A DNA stretch of 16,515 nt from Prevotella sp. UBA3675. GTDB taxonomy: Bacteria; Bacteroidota; Bacteroidia; Bacteroidales; Bacteroidaceae. The DNA lies in assembly GCA_002372235.1 (NCBI GenBank), contig DFJI01000027.1, positions 37,031 through 53,545 of the forward strand. Direction: 5' to 3'. Below the pieces are notes generated by a model, which saw only the letters and a list, made by a program, of their open reading frames with translations, searched no databases and had not been told where the DNA came from. Below, piece by piece: positions 1 to 7,278 of the stretch; within the stretch, counting starts at the first letter, position 1; each line of letters begins with the position of its first letter. Made by a program: the position numbers and the translations under genes.

Positions 1-42
1 CGCATCAAGGAGAAGCGTTCTGGTAACATTGCCGCTGAATAA
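1..42 (+). CDS. C-terminal end of an unidentified protein (partial)
   Basis: Frame 1 is open from the window edge and ends at TAA 40-42, giving a 13-residue tail that ends in GNIAAE. A strong terminator follows 20 bases later, which supports this being a true gene end. Too little is visible to name the protein. The tail is basic then mildly acidic and holds no motif I recognise. Confidence 0.5.
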   Translation, partial: RIKEKRSGNIAAE

Positions 43-62
43 AATCCTCTGAGATGAAACAT

Positions 63-97
63 AAAAAGGTATTGCTATTTTGGCAATACCTTTTTGT
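63..97 (+). terminator. Rho-independent terminator
   Basis: A perfect 13-bp stem (63-75 paired with 83-95) with a 7-base loop is followed by a T-rich tail. The A tract on the left arm pairs with the T tract on the right arm, so it could also work on the minus strand. It separates the upstream gene from the AICAR formyltransferase gene. Confidence 0.85.
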
Positions 98-134
98 TTT
101 TAGTAAAAAATGGTGCGAACTAAGATTTATTTTG

Positions 135-142
135 TACCTTTG
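135..142 (+). promoter_or_regulatory. Bacteroidetes-type -7 element (TACCTTTG) for the AICAR formyltransferase gene
   Basis: TACCTTTG matches the TAnnTTTG element of the primary sigma factor of Bacteroidetes. No good -33 TTTG is seen at the right distance, so the promoter is only half supported. Its position argues that translation starts at 173 and not at the in-frame ATG at 110. Confidence 0.5.
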
Positions 143-172
143 CAACGAAAAGACTTATCCTTTTATATCACG

Positions 173-1363
173 ATGAAAGAATTACAGCTGAAGTACGGAT
201 GTAATCCGAATCAGAAACCTTCCCGAATCTTTATGAGCGAGGGCAGCGAATTGCCTCTCGAAGTGTTGAACGGTCGCCCAGGCTACATCAATTTCCTTGA
301 CGCGCTGAATGCGTGGCAATTGGTGCGCGAACTGCGACAGGCTACAGGACTGCCGGCAGCAGCTTCGTTCAAACACGTGAGCCCGGCTGGTGCTGCCGTT
401 GGGCTTCCCTTGAATGAAACGCTGAAGAAAATCTACTTCGTCGATGACATCAAGGGGCTGGACCAGTCGCCCATAGCTTGTGCATACGCCCGTGCCCGTG
501 GTGCCGACCGTATGTCGTCGTATGGTGATTTCATTGCGCTGAGCGATACCTGCGATGAAACCACCGCTCTGATTATTAAGCGTGAGGTGAGCGATGGTGT
601 GATTGCCCCCGATTATACCCCCGAAGCGCTACAGATTCTCAAAGAGAAACGCAAGGGCACTTATAATGTAATCAAGATGGATACTGACTACCGTCCTGAG
701 CCTGTAGAGCGCAAGCAGGTGTTCGGTATCACCTTTGAGCAAGGTCGCAACGAGATTCGCTTGGATGATCCCGCGCTTTTCGAGAATATTCCCACGGCGA
801 ACAAAACCTTCACGGAGGAAGCCCGCCGCGACTTGATTATTGCACTGATAACGCTGAAATACACACAGTCTAACTCGGTGTGCTACGTGAAGGACGGTCA
901 AGCTATAGGTATTGGTGCCGGTCAGCAGAGCCGCATCCACTGCACACGTCTGGCTGGTCAGAAGGCCGACATCTGGTGGCTGCGTCAGCATCCCAAGGTG
1001 ATGGCGCTTCCTTTCGTAGATGGTATTCGCCGTGCCGATCGCGACAATACCATTGATGTGTATATCTCGGAGGATGAGCACGACGATGTGTTGCGCGACG
1101 GAGCTTGGCAGCAGTTCTTCAAGACGAAGCCCGAGGTGCTCACTAAGCAGGAGAAGCTGGATTGGATTGCCAAAAACACGAAGGTTGCACTGGGGTCAGA
1201 TGCTTTCTTCCCCTTCGGTGACAATATTGAGCGTGCCCACAAGAGTGGGGTAGAGTACATCGCTCAGGCCGGTGGCTCAGTGCGTGACGACCATGTCATC
1301 ATGACCTGTGATAAATATGGCATTGCCATGACCTTCACGGGCGTGAGATTGTTCCATCATTAA
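173..1363 (+). CDS. purH: Phosphoribosylaminoimidazolecarboxamide formyltransferase (AICAR transformylase, monofunctional)
   Basis: This enzyme transfers a formyl group from 10-formyl-tetrahydrofolate to AICAR, the penultimate step of IMP synthesis, in the cytoplasm. The 396-residue product begins with MKELQLKYGCNPNQKP, a typical start for this family. It has NGRPGYINFLDALNAWQL near residues 33-50 and SFKHVSPAGAA near 65-75, with the Lys67-His68 pair expected at the AICAR transformylase active site. The N-terminal IMP cyclohydrolase domain of bifunctional PurH is absent, and the length fits the monofunctional branch, so the symbol purH applies only to this half. The last step to IMP must be encoded elsewhere. 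An upstream in-frame ATG at 110 is rejected because a promoter element lies between it and 173. It stands alone between a terminator and a small basic gene; purB, another purine gene, lies at the other end of the window. Confidence 0.9.
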   Translation: MKELQLKYGCNPNQKPSRIFMSEGSELPLEVLNGRPGYINFLDALNAWQLVRELRQATGLPAAASFKHVSPAGAAVGLPLNETLKKIYFVDDIKGLDQSPIACAYARARGADRMSSYGDFIALSDTCDETTALIIKREVSDGVIAPDYTPEALQILKEKRKGTYNVIKMDTDYRPEPVERKQVFGITFEQGRNEIRLDDPALFENIPTANKTFTEEARRDLIIALITLKYTQSNSVCYVKDGQAIGIGAGQQSRIHCTRLAGQKADIWWLRQHPKVMALPFVDGIRRADRDNTIDVYISEDEHDDVLRDGAWQQFFKTKPEVLTKQEKLDWIAKNTKVALGSDAFFPFGDNIERAHKSGVEYIAQAGGSVRDDHVIMTCDKYGIAMTFTGVRLFHH

Positions 1364-1411
1364 TCCATCGCAACCCCTCCCGAGGGGATGGGCTTTAAAT
1401 AGATTGTTTAT

Positions 1412-1612
1412 ATGGAGGAAAAGGACGATTTCCAGCTCATTCTGGAGAATGGCATCAACTTTGGACGTGGCGGCGATCGGAAGGATTCGAATGCCGACAA
1501 GGTGAAAACCAAGGCCAAGAAGAAAAAGTACATAACTGGTGCTCATGGCAGCGGTTCGGCCAAACAGAAGGCCAAGTATCGCGAACAGCGTGCCAACAGA
1601 CATAAAAAGTAA
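1412..1612 (+). CDS. Small Lys-rich hypothetical protein
   Basis: The 66-residue product has an acidic N-terminus (MEEKDDFQLILENG), a Gly/Arg stretch, and a very basic C-terminus with KTKAKKKK near residues 33-40 and a KYREQRANRHKK end. No signal peptide or membrane segment is seen. The charge suggests nucleic acid or ribosome binding, which is inference only. It follows the AICAR formyltransferase gene by 48 bases and ends at a clear terminator, so it may be read through from that gene. The stretch just before it (1370-1390) holds a short CCCCTCCCGAGGGG palindrome of the kind also seen inside tatA. I do not recognise the family. Confidence 0.6.
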   Translation: MEEKDDFQLILENGINFGRGGDRKDSNADKVKTKAKKKKYITGAHGSGSAKQKAKYREQRANRHKK

Positions 1613-1617
1613 CCATA

Positions 1618-1657
1618 AAAAAAGCTATCGCTCAAGACAGGGCGGTAGCTTTTTTTG
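1618..1657. terminator. Bidirectional terminator between converging genes
   Basis: The stem 1618-1631 / 1642-1655 has 14 pairs with one G-T wobble and an A tract on one side and a T tract on the other. It lies between the end of the small basic gene (plus) and the end of the histidine kinase gene (minus), so it can serve both. Confidence 0.8.
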
Positions 1658-1672
1658 TTCATTCGCCTGACT

Positions 1673-2635
1673 TCAGCGGATGGGCAGTTGAAGCACGAAA
1701 CGGCATCCTGTGGTGTGGTGGGAGTCAAGGAATAAGTTGCCTCCGAGCAGTTTGGTCAGACGGCGGCTGATGGAGAGCCCAAGCCCAGCACCGCCTTTGA
1801 ACTCATCGAGCTTCACGAAATTATCGAAAATCAGGTCTTGCTTGTCGGCAGGGATGCCAACCCCTGTGTCAGTCACGCTGATTTCCACCATTTTGTTGCT
1901 CTTGTTTGCTTCTACGGTCACGCTCCCCTGCTCGGTGAATTTCAGGGCGTTGTCAATAATCTTCCTTAAAATCTGCGAAACGGTGTCTTCGTTGGTCTTG
2001 ATGGCGAACTCATCGTCTAAATCCGTCTTGAACTCCATTCTTAGTCCATTGGCATTGTGTTCTTTTAGCGCTTGTACGGCGTTTTTGCACATCTCGTTCA
2101 CCTTGACAGGAGTCAGAGCGCTCTCATCAAGCTTGACACTATCACCGGCAGCCAGTTCCAGCAGCTCATTGATGATGATCGTGATGGCTTCAGTGTTCGA
2201 CATGATGCGTTGGCGCATGTCTTTTTTCTCCTCCTCCGACAGATTGAAGTTCGGGTCGCAGAGAATCTGTGAGAAGCCGTTGATGGCATTGAGCGGTGTG
2301 CGCACCTCATGGCTCATAGAGCGTATGAACGATGTTTTCATCTGATTGGCGGCATCTGCTTTTTCGAGTGCCACTTTCAGTTCGTCGTTTCGTTTCCAGA
2401 TTTTCCGGATGAGTCGTCGCCGTCCCATGATATATATAAAGACGTAGAGCACGGTCATGATGCCGAAGCCCCATTTCAGCTTTTTCGTGGACTGTTTCTC
2501 CTCTTGCAGTGCTTGGCGATATATGTTTTCCTTGTTCTCTTCTTCCAAGGGAGTTTCAGCTGATATGCCTGTTGAAAAGAGCAGTAGGAATGCGAATAGA
2601 ATGATTTTTAGGATTGGGCGGTGGAATTGGTTCAT
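1673..2635 (-). CDS. Membrane-bound sensor histidine kinase (orphan)
   Basis: The 320-residue product autophosphorylates on His and would pass phosphate to a response regulator that is not in this window. It has a hydrophobic N-terminal segment near residues 8-26 (signal peptide or anchor), a short stretch of about 28 charged residues, a second membrane helix near 55-70, and a helical linker. The H box SHEVRTPLNAI places the phospho-acceptor at His109. The ATPase domain shows the N box (Asn229), G1 DTGVG at 256-260, and G2 GAGLGLS at 282-288. There is almost no extracytoplasmic sensor and no TPR array, which is short for Bacteroidales kinases. The start at 2635 is preferred because it begins the hydrophobic segment; a longer reading to 2740 overlaps the gene upstream. 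It lies 22 bases after the START-like gene and is probably co-transcribed with it. Confidence 0.85.
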   Translation of the reverse strand: MNQFHRPILKIILFAFLLLFSTGISAETPLEEENKENIYRQALQEEKQSTKKLKWGFGIMTVLYVFIYIMGRRRLIRKIWKRNDELKVALEKADAANQMKTSFIRSMSHEVRTPLNAINGFSQILCDPNFNLSEEEKKDMRQRIMSNTEAITIIINELLELAAGDSVKLDESALTPVKVNEMCKNAVQALKEHNANGLRMEFKTDLDDEFAIKTNEDTVSQILRKIIDNALKFTEQGSVTVEANKSNKMVEISVTDTGVGIPADKQDLIFDNFVKLDEFKGGAGLGLSISRRLTKLLGGNLFLDSHHTTGCRFVLQLPIR

Positions 2636-2657
2636 AGGTTGATGCTCGTTGTGTGTT

Positions 2658-3056
2658 TTATAGCCCGCTTGACATGTGCAACCGTTCCATGTTGCCGTCC
2701 CAAAGCGAACGCAGGTCTTCGATTTCGTCTTCCGGGGCATAATCTATAATGCACAGACATAAGTCGCCAGTGAGCTCGCTCTTTCCGATGCGCATCTCCC
2801 AGAAGGCTTCGGGGTCGTCTTCCTCTACCCATTTGAAGCGTATGTGGCTGTTGCGTTCGCGTTCTATGATATTTGCCGATAGTGTGTGGTGGTCAGCCCA
2901 GGGCAGTCCCCATGTGAATGAGATAATTCCGTTGTCTTCTACCACTTCGTCTGCTATCCAGCGTTCCAGACCGTGATCGGTGCTAATGAGGGTCCACACG
3001 ATTCCTGGTTGGTGCGAAGATAGTGGATACTCTATATAGAGACGTTCTTTTTTCAT
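2658..3056 (-). CDS. START-like domain protein
   Basis: The 132-residue product resembles the small START-like (AHSA1-related) proteins widely found in Bacteroidales, which have a helix-grip fold with a hydrophobic pocket; no ligand is known to me. Features that fit are an N-terminal beta strand (RLYIEYPL), a Trp-rich middle with GLERWIADEVVE and SFTWGLPWADHH, HIRFKW, and an acidic C-terminal helix with EDEIEDLRSLWDGNMERL. There is no signal peptide, so it should be cytoplasmic. A promoter (TTTG, 18 bases, TACTTTTG) lies just upstream on the minus strand. It is the first gene of a two-gene unit with the histidine kinase, which may hint at a shared stress or signal role, though this is inference. 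Confidence 0.75.
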   Translation of the reverse strand: MKKERLYIEYPLSSHQPGIVWTLISTDHGLERWIADEVVEDNGIISFTWGLPWADHHTLSANIIERERNSHIRFKWVEEDDPEAFWEMRIGKSELTGDLCLCIIDYAPEDEIEDLRSLWDGNMERLHMSSGL

Positions 3057-3103
3057 TTGTTAGAAAATTTGTCAGAAAGAAAGTTTTTAGTTGTAAGTCG
3101 ATG

Positions 3104-3133
3104 CAAAAGTACAAAAAAATCATGAGAAGCAAA
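3104..3133 (-). promoter_or_regulatory. Promoter for the START-like/histidine kinase unit
   Basis: Read on the minus strand, TTTG (3133-3130) is followed by 18 bases and TACTTTTG (3111-3104), close to the Bacteroidetes -33/-7 pattern. It lies back to back with the tRNA promoter at 3152-3182. Confidence 0.6.
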
Positions 3134-3151
3134 ATAAAAACGCGAAAATAT

Positions 3152-3182
3152 TTTGCAGTCTCGAAACTTATTCTTACCTTTG
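3152..3182 (+). promoter_or_regulatory. Promoter for the tRNA with anticodon CAT
   Basis: TTTG (3152-3155), 19 bases, then TACCTTTG (3175-3182) is a full match to the Bacteroidetes housekeeping promoter pattern. The tRNA begins 22 bases after the -7 element. Confidence 0.75.
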
Positions 3183-3204
3183 CACCCGCAAAACAAAAAA
3201 CAAT

Positions 3205-3278
3205 GGCGGGATAGCTCAGCTGGTTAGAGCGCATGATTCATAATCATGAGGTCGCCGGTTCAATCCCGGCTCCCGCTA
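3205..3278 (+). tRNA. tRNA with anticodon CAT, probably elongator tRNA-Met
   Basis: A 74-base cloverleaf with acceptor arm GGCGGGA/TCCCGCT (first pair G-T), D arm GCTC/GAGC, anticodon stem CATGA/TCATG with loop TTCATAA, and T arm GCCGG/CCGGC. The anticodon is CAT. The 1-72 pair is not the C-A mismatch of an initiator and the anticodon stem lacks the three G-C pairs, so it is not tRNA-fMet. It could in principle be the lysidine-modified tRNA-Ile, but the overall arms look closer to elongator Met. CCA is not encoded. Confidence 0.92.
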
Positions 3279-3288
3279 CAGAAGTGAT

Positions 3289-3325
3289 AAGCAAGCTACC
3301 ATAAGTGGCTTGCTTTTTTCTTTTT
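3289..3325 (+). terminator. Terminator after tRNA
   Basis: The stem 3289-3299 / 3305-3315 has 11 pairs with one G-T wobble and a 5-base loop, followed by a run of T. Confidence 0.8.
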
Positions 3326-3402
3326 ATGCTTGAAAATGACAGAACAGTCTGTTGAACATCAAGAAAAATGCCCGTCAGAGACAAAAAAACTGCTTTATCT
3401 TA

Positions 3403-3430
3403 TTGTTTTCCAAAATAAGTAGTATCTTTG
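3403..3430 (+). promoter_or_regulatory. Promoter for the LruC-type lipoprotein/SGNH hydrolase unit
   Basis: TATCTTTG (3423-3430) matches the -7 element; TTG at 3403-3405 is 17 bases upstream, shorter than usual. The gene starts 44 bases later at 3475. An earlier in-frame ATG at 3352 lies before this promoter and is rejected. Confidence 0.55.
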
Positions 3431-3474
3431 CATCGATAGTTATAGTCTGGATTAAGTTTAACAATAGATATAAT

Positions 3475-4752
3475 ATGAGTTACTTTAGATTTTTACAAAG
3501 CACATTGGCAGTAGCATGTGCTACTTTAGGAATCGTTTCATGCTCAAAATCTACTGATGTTTACAACCCAACCGAATCGCAGTCGCAGATTTATAGCAAG
3601 GCATTCGTTCAGGAATTCGGACAGCCGGCAACCGATCAGAACTGGGGTTTCGGTAGTTTCTCCATGGTGTCGGCTACCGAGCCGTCAGGTTCTCCTGTCT
3701 ATGAAGAAGGGAACGCTGGCGCAAGGAGGCGAGTGGTGGCATCGTCGGTGGATGTGGTGTCGCCTGTGAAGTACAACTCTAAGGAGAGCTTGTTCGCGAA
3801 CGAGGCAGATACGGCTTACTTCTATCTCAGAATAGATGGTAAGATCGTGTTGCAGGAGATGAACGGTGTTCAGGGCAACAACATGAATGATTATTATCCC
3901 AAACCCATTGACTTGGGCAATGGCGTGAGAGACAATCAGTTCAACACCGACAATCAGGGAAGTATCAATGTAGCAGAATGGCGGAAGCTGGGGCTCATTG
4001 AGAACAATGGCATCACTTATGCCACAAAAGATCAGCCCATACCTGAAACTGTGTTTAAGAATATGCCTACGTTCGAGGCTATAGCCAACCACGTTCCTGA
4101 TGCCGATAAGATTAGGCTGGCTGGCAGCGTCGAGGCATTCAACTCCACCAACTACAAAATCTTCTGGTATGTCGTGAAGTGGCAAAACTCCGACAAAGTG
4201 ATTCATGTCGATGGCGTGCTGGTACCCACCAATCAGATTACTGTGAACATACCTGAGTACAAAAAGAGAATCATTGTCGAGGATCTGAGGGGCAACATCA
4301 ATGCCTCTACAACCACGATTGACGGAAGCGACTTCGACTTTAACGATGTGGTCTTCGATGCCATCACTTGGAATCGCGACGGCAAGAACCACCTGAAGAT
4401 TATCGTTCGTGCTGCTGGCGGTCGTCTGCCCATCTATGTGGCAGGAAAGGAGATACATGAGGGCATAGGCTACATGTTCAACACTTCGGAGCCCGACTAT
4501 AATTACAGCAAGGTGATCGTTGAAGACTCCATCATAGGCACGGCAGCCGATTCGTTCGACTTCAATAGCATTCCTGTAGAGATTGAGTCCGCTGGCATCC
4601 GAACAGCAGCTGGCTCCAACATTGGAGAGGCACCAGAGAAGATTGCCGTTGATCTGGACTACAAGTGGTGCAAAGAGAGACAGAACATCAAGAGCGTCTA
4701 TCCCCGATTCATCGAGTACGTAGGCAATAAGAGCGTACAGAAATGGTGGTGA
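3475..4752 (+). CDS. LruC/DUF4842-type surface lipoprotein
   Basis: The 425-residue product begins with a lipoprotein signal peptide and lipobox (GIVSC, lipidated Cys23), so it should be anchored in the outer membrane. It carries DFDFNDVVFD near residues 286-295, a hallmark of LruC/DUF4842 domains, which are common in Bacteroidales cell-surface proteins but have no known enzymatic role; the Asp-rich motif resembles a calcium-binding loop. A related Asn/Trp-rich segment DQNWGFGSFS lies soon after the N-terminus. The start at 3475 is set by the signal peptide and by the promoter just upstream. Its stop codon lies 5 bases before the start of the SGNH hydrolase gene, so the two are very likely co-translated and may act together on surface or external glycans, which is inference. 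Confidence 0.78.
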   Translation: MSYFRFLQSTLAVACATLGIVSCSKSTDVYNPTESQSQIYSKAFVQEFGQPATDQNWGFGSFSMVSATEPSGSPVYEEGNAGARRRVVASSVDVVSPVKYNSKESLFANEADTAYFYLRIDGKIVLQEMNGVQGNNMNDYYPKPIDLGNGVRDNQFNTDNQGSINVAEWRKLGLIENNGITYATKDQPIPETVFKNMPTFEAIANHVPDADKIRLAGSVEAFNSTNYKIFWYVVKWQNSDKVIHVDGVLVPTNQITVNIPEYKKRIIVEDLRGNINASTTTIDGSDFDFNDVVFDAITWNRDGKNHLKIIVRAAGGRLPIYVAGKEIHEGIGYMFNTSEPDYNYSKVIVEDSIIGTAADSFDFNSIPVEIESAGIRTAAGSNIGEAPEKIAVDLDYKWCKERQNIKSVYPRFIEYVGNKSVQKWW

Positions 4753-4757
4753 TTCCT

Positions 4758-5570
4758 ATGAAAAGAATACAGTTTGTGCTCATTGCGCTGTGCCTGCAAC
4801 TATCGTTGTCGGCACAGTCGCAAACCACCTACACCCATCCCTGGCAAGGCAAGCGCGTAGCTTATTTTGGCGATTCAGTGACCGATCCGCGCAACAGCGC
4901 CTCAAAGAAGAAGTACTGGAGCTACCTGCAGGACTGGCTGCAAATCACGCCATACGTCTATGGCGTGAGCGGGCGGCAGTGGAACGACATTCCCCGTCAG
5001 ACCGACAAGCTGAAGCAGGAACATGGCAACGACTTCGATGCCATCCTCGTCTTCTGCGGCACCAATGACTACAATCATGGCGTGCGCATAGGACAGTGGT
5101 GGGACGAGCGCGTGACTCAGGTAGAGTACGGACATGGTTCGGTCAAGAAGATGGTGACCCGTCGCCAGCGTGTTCCTTCGATGGACCCCACCACCTTCAA
5201 GGGTCGCATCAACATAGCCCTCGACTCCCTGAAGCGCACTTTCCCCACGAAGCAGATTGTGCTGCTCACGCCCATCCACCGTTCCGACTTCCATGCCAAT
5301 GAGAAGAACTGGCAGTGCGACGAGTCGTATGCCAACCAGTGTGGTGAGTTCCTCGATGTCTATGTCGAAGCCGTCAAGGAGGCCGGCAACGTCTGGGCCG
5401 TTCCCGTGATAGACTGGAATGCCTCATGCGGACTGTTCCCCCTGCTGAAGGAGCACGGCCAGTATTTCCACAATGCCGAGACCGACCTCTTGCATCCCAA
5501 CGACCGTGGTCATGAGCGCATGGCTCGCACGCTCATGCAGCAGCTGTTGACCTTACCCTGCACGTTCTGA
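4758..5570 (+). CDS. Secreted SGNH/GDSL-family hydrolase
   Basis: The 270-residue product has a signal peptide (about residues 1-20, ending in SLSAQ) and the SGNH blocks: GDS with nucleophile Ser40 in VAYFGDSVTDP, block II Gly near residue 72, block III GTND at 101-104, and the catalytic DxxH pair at Asp243 and His246 (DLLHPNDRGHERMA). Such enzymes are esterases or acetyl-hydrolases, often removing acetyl groups from polysaccharides; the true substrate cannot be read from the sequence. The start at 4758 is chosen over 4743 because the earlier Met would overlap the lipoprotein gene and add a tail before the signal peptide. No lipobox is seen, so it should be periplasmic or secreted. It closes the operon before a perfect terminator. 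Confidence 0.85.
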   Translation: MKRIQFVLIALCLQLSLSAQSQTTYTHPWQGKRVAYFGDSVTDPRNSASKKKYWSYLQDWLQITPYVYGVSGRQWNDIPRQTDKLKQEHGNDFDAILVFCGTNDYNHGVRIGQWWDERVTQVEYGHGSVKKMVTRRQRVPSMDPTTFKGRINIALDSLKRTFPTKQIVLLTPIHRSDFHANEKNWQCDESYANQCGEFLDVYVEAVKEAGNVWAVPVIDWNASCGLFPLLKEHGQYFHNAETDLLHPNDRGHERMARTLMQQLLTLPCTF

Positions 5571-5593
5571 CTGAGCCCGTTGCTCAGTTATGT

Positions 5594-5628
5594 AAAAAAA
5601 TCGCCCTACGAAAGGGCGATTTTTTTTC
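5594..5628 (+). terminator. Strong Rho-independent terminator
   Basis: A perfect 14-bp stem (5594-5607 / 5613-5626) with a 5-base loop is followed by T residues. It ends the lipoprotein/SGNH hydrolase unit. Confidence 0.9.
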
Positions 5629-6106
5629 GATTTTCAAGACAACTGAAAAAGTCAAACTAGAGAAAAGAAGGGCCCAACACACCCTTTTCCGACATTCTCG
5701 TGCTGTTCTATTTCGGAACTGTAGTGTTTGAAAGTACTTATTATTCACGTTTATTTACATCTGTTGCGCGTTTTTCCCTTGTTTTTTCGACTATTCCACA
5801 GCCACCTTACGGCCAAAACACGTCAGGTTTTAGGACAATTCACAACTCGATTTTGGAGACATCGTGTCATGATTTAGGCTATATCGCTTCATGATAAAGC
5901 CTAAATCTCATAACAATCTATCCACCGTGATAGTGCGGAACAGCCTAAATCGCTGAAAACCCTTGCTGCAAAAGGCATTTCAGAAAAGTGGTTTTGTAAC
6001 TCGTTGATAATTAGATAGTTGTAAAATGTTCGAAACTTACGAATTTCAGAGCGAGATGAGAGTTGCTGAATAATAAAGTACTTGCCGAAGCTGATTTTGA
6101 GTTCGG
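5629..6106. other. Intergenic stretch with a three-copy decamer
   Basis: No gene is supported in this stretch; an open frame of 64 codons at 5700-5894 has low-quality composition and no start signal. The decamer GATTTAGGCT occurs at 5871-5880 and its exact complement AGCCTAAATC at 5898-5907 and 5942-5951. The first can pair with either of the others, making hairpins with loops of 17 or 61 bases. There is no T tract, so it is not a plain terminator. Confidence 0.4.
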
Positions 6107-7021
6107 TCACAATTCCCTAATTTCGTCGATGGATAAGCCGGTGTATTTAGAAATCAGTTCTGTCGGCATGTTGTCGGCTTTCATCCTTCGGGCATCTTCT
6201 AAGTGTCCTTCTGCACGTCCTTCTGCACGCCCTTCCGCACGTCCTTCTGCACGTCCTTCTGCACGTCCTTCTGCACGTCCTTTTTTATGTGCTGTCTCCA
6301 TGGTGCTGTAGTAGTCCCAATACTCTTTCTTGCTATCCTCGTACTCTTGTCGTTCCTTTGGAGTGAAACGGGCTATCTCAGCCTGCTCGAACAGACGGGA
6401 GAAAATACGATCCTGCAGTGCCTGCGGACGCTCCAACAGCTGGGAGAGGTTGTGAAGGGCAAACATCCATTTGTCGAACATCGTCACCAGTTCGGCTTCG
6501 GTTTTGTTGAACTTCGGCATCTCGAGGTAAACGAACGTCAGCTTGTCGTAGAACACGTGGTTATCCTCTACATCCTTCAGCTTCACTTCGTGCATGTAGC
6601 TGTCGTTAGGATATTCCCCGTCAGGAAAGACAAAGTTCAGGATGCCGATGGTATAGACATCCTCCAGGCGGTAGTTCCACTTCCCTTTCGGTGCCTGCTC
6701 TCGTATGGGCATCGTGGCATAGTAGAGACTGCGGTCTTTGAAGTACTCCTGCTCAGCCTTCTGCATTTCGACGATGAAGCGTTTTCCGCTCTTGGTCATG
6801 CAATACACGTCAAACACGGCACGGCGGTCGCCGTAGCCTTCGCCCAGCCGTTCGGTGTTCAGATAGCTGATGTCAGTAATCTCGCGCTTGCTGTCGTTGA
6901 ACAGGGCATTAAGAAAACTGATCAACAATTCTTTGTTCAGCTCTGAACCGAACAGTTTTTTAAACCCGAAGTCGGTATAGGGGTTGATGTATCTTTCTCT
7001 TTCTTCTATAATCATAGCCAT
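6107..7021 (-). CDS. Rpn-family PD-(D/E)XK nuclease/putative transposase
   Basis: The 304-residue product belongs to the family annotated as Rpn recombination-promoting nuclease or PD-(D/E)XK transposase. It opens with INPYTDFGFKKLFG (residues 12-25), then RRAVFDVYC (catalytic Asp near 71) and FIVEMQK (Glu85 and Gln87 of the E-x-Q/K motif). The C-terminal half is helical. Residues 248-271 are six perfect GRAE repeats, followed by a short helix-turn-helix-like end (MPTELISKYTGLSIDEIREL). Related proteins promote RecA-independent recombination in other bacteria. The promoter upstream is a good match. Starts at 7021 and 7015 are both possible. It sits among dispersed repeats, which fits a selfish or recombination-linked gene, although no terminal repeats were found around it. 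Confidence 0.82.
   Translation of the reverse strand: MAMIIEERERYINPYTDFGFKKLFGSELNKELLISFLNALFNDSKREITDISYLNTERLGEGYGDRRAVFDVYCMTKSGKRFIVEMQKAEQEYFKDRSLYYATMPIREQAPKGKWNYRLEDVYTIGILNFVFPDGEYPNDSYMHEVKLKDVEDNHVFYDKLTFVYLEMPKFNKTEAELVTMFDKWMFALHNLSQLLERPQALQDRIFSRLFEQAEIARFTPKERQEYEDSKKEYWDYYSTMETAHKKGRAEGRAEGRAEGRAEGRAEGRAEGHLEDARRMKADNMPTELISKYTGLSIDEIREL
6209..6280 (-). repeat. Six 12-base tandem repeats encoding GRAE
   Basis: Six consecutive 12-base units lie in frame within the Rpn-type gene. Units differ at only a few positions (6230 and 6236). Copy number can change by slippage without breaking the frame. Confidence 0.9.
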
Positions 7022-7032
7022 CTGTTTTGATG

Positions 7033-7063
7033 CAAAAATACGTCAAAATTCCTGAACCGCCAA
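7033..7063 (-). promoter_or_regulatory. Promoter for the Rpn-type gene
   Basis: On the minus strand TTG (7063-7061), 20 bases, and TATTTTTG (7040-7033) match the Bacteroidetes pattern. The 11 bases between the -7 element and the ATG at 7021 leave a very short or absent leader. Confidence 0.6.
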
Positions 7064-7130
7064 GCGATATTCGGGGAAAAATGCACTTTTGCCTCGAAAG
7101 TTTGTTCTTTTCCCAGACTGATACTTGATA

Positions 7131-7250
7131 ATTGTCGAAGATGTTTTGAATTTTTCTCCATTTCGAAACATTTTCGACATTTTTCTTTGTTGTTTTAGAA
7201 AGAAAACGATAATTTTGCCAGCGACCAAGCCAGTCCTTTAGTGGCAGGGC
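7131..7250. repeat. Dispersed 120-base repeat, copy 1
   Basis: This stretch matches 7566-7684 in direct orientation at roughly 93-95% identity, counted by eye. Differences are a few substitutions and one short length change near 7199-7209. It lies just upstream of the Rpn-type gene. Minus-strand open frames through it (7043-7228, 6960-7313) are judged spurious. Confidence 0.85.
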
Positions 7251-7278
7251 TGGGCGGCGGCACCGATGGACTGCAGCA

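Noticed and set aside
110..172. Upstream extension of the AICAR formyltransferase start to 110
   Set aside because: The extension spans a promoter element, and the family start MKELQLKYG falls at 173.
3352..3474. Upstream extension of the LruC-type lipoprotein
   Set aside because: A promoter lies within it, and the lipoprotein signal peptide begins at 3475.
3685..4458. Minus-strand open frame opposite the LruC-type lipoprotein
   Set aside because: It is a shadow of a well-supported gene with a signal peptide, promoter and known domain motif.
5700..5894. 64-codon plus-strand frame in the gap after the SGNH hydrolase
   Set aside because: No promoter, no ribosome site, no recognisable motif, and the decamer repeats run through its end.
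6209..6280. Tandem repeats as a CRISPR array
   Set aside because: Units are 12 bases, contiguous without spacers, and lie in frame within a gene.
6203..6946. Plus-strand open frame opposite the Rpn-type gene
   Set aside because: It begins inside the GRAE repeats, has repeated Cys-Thr-Ser residues from the antisense of that repeat, and has no family match by eye.
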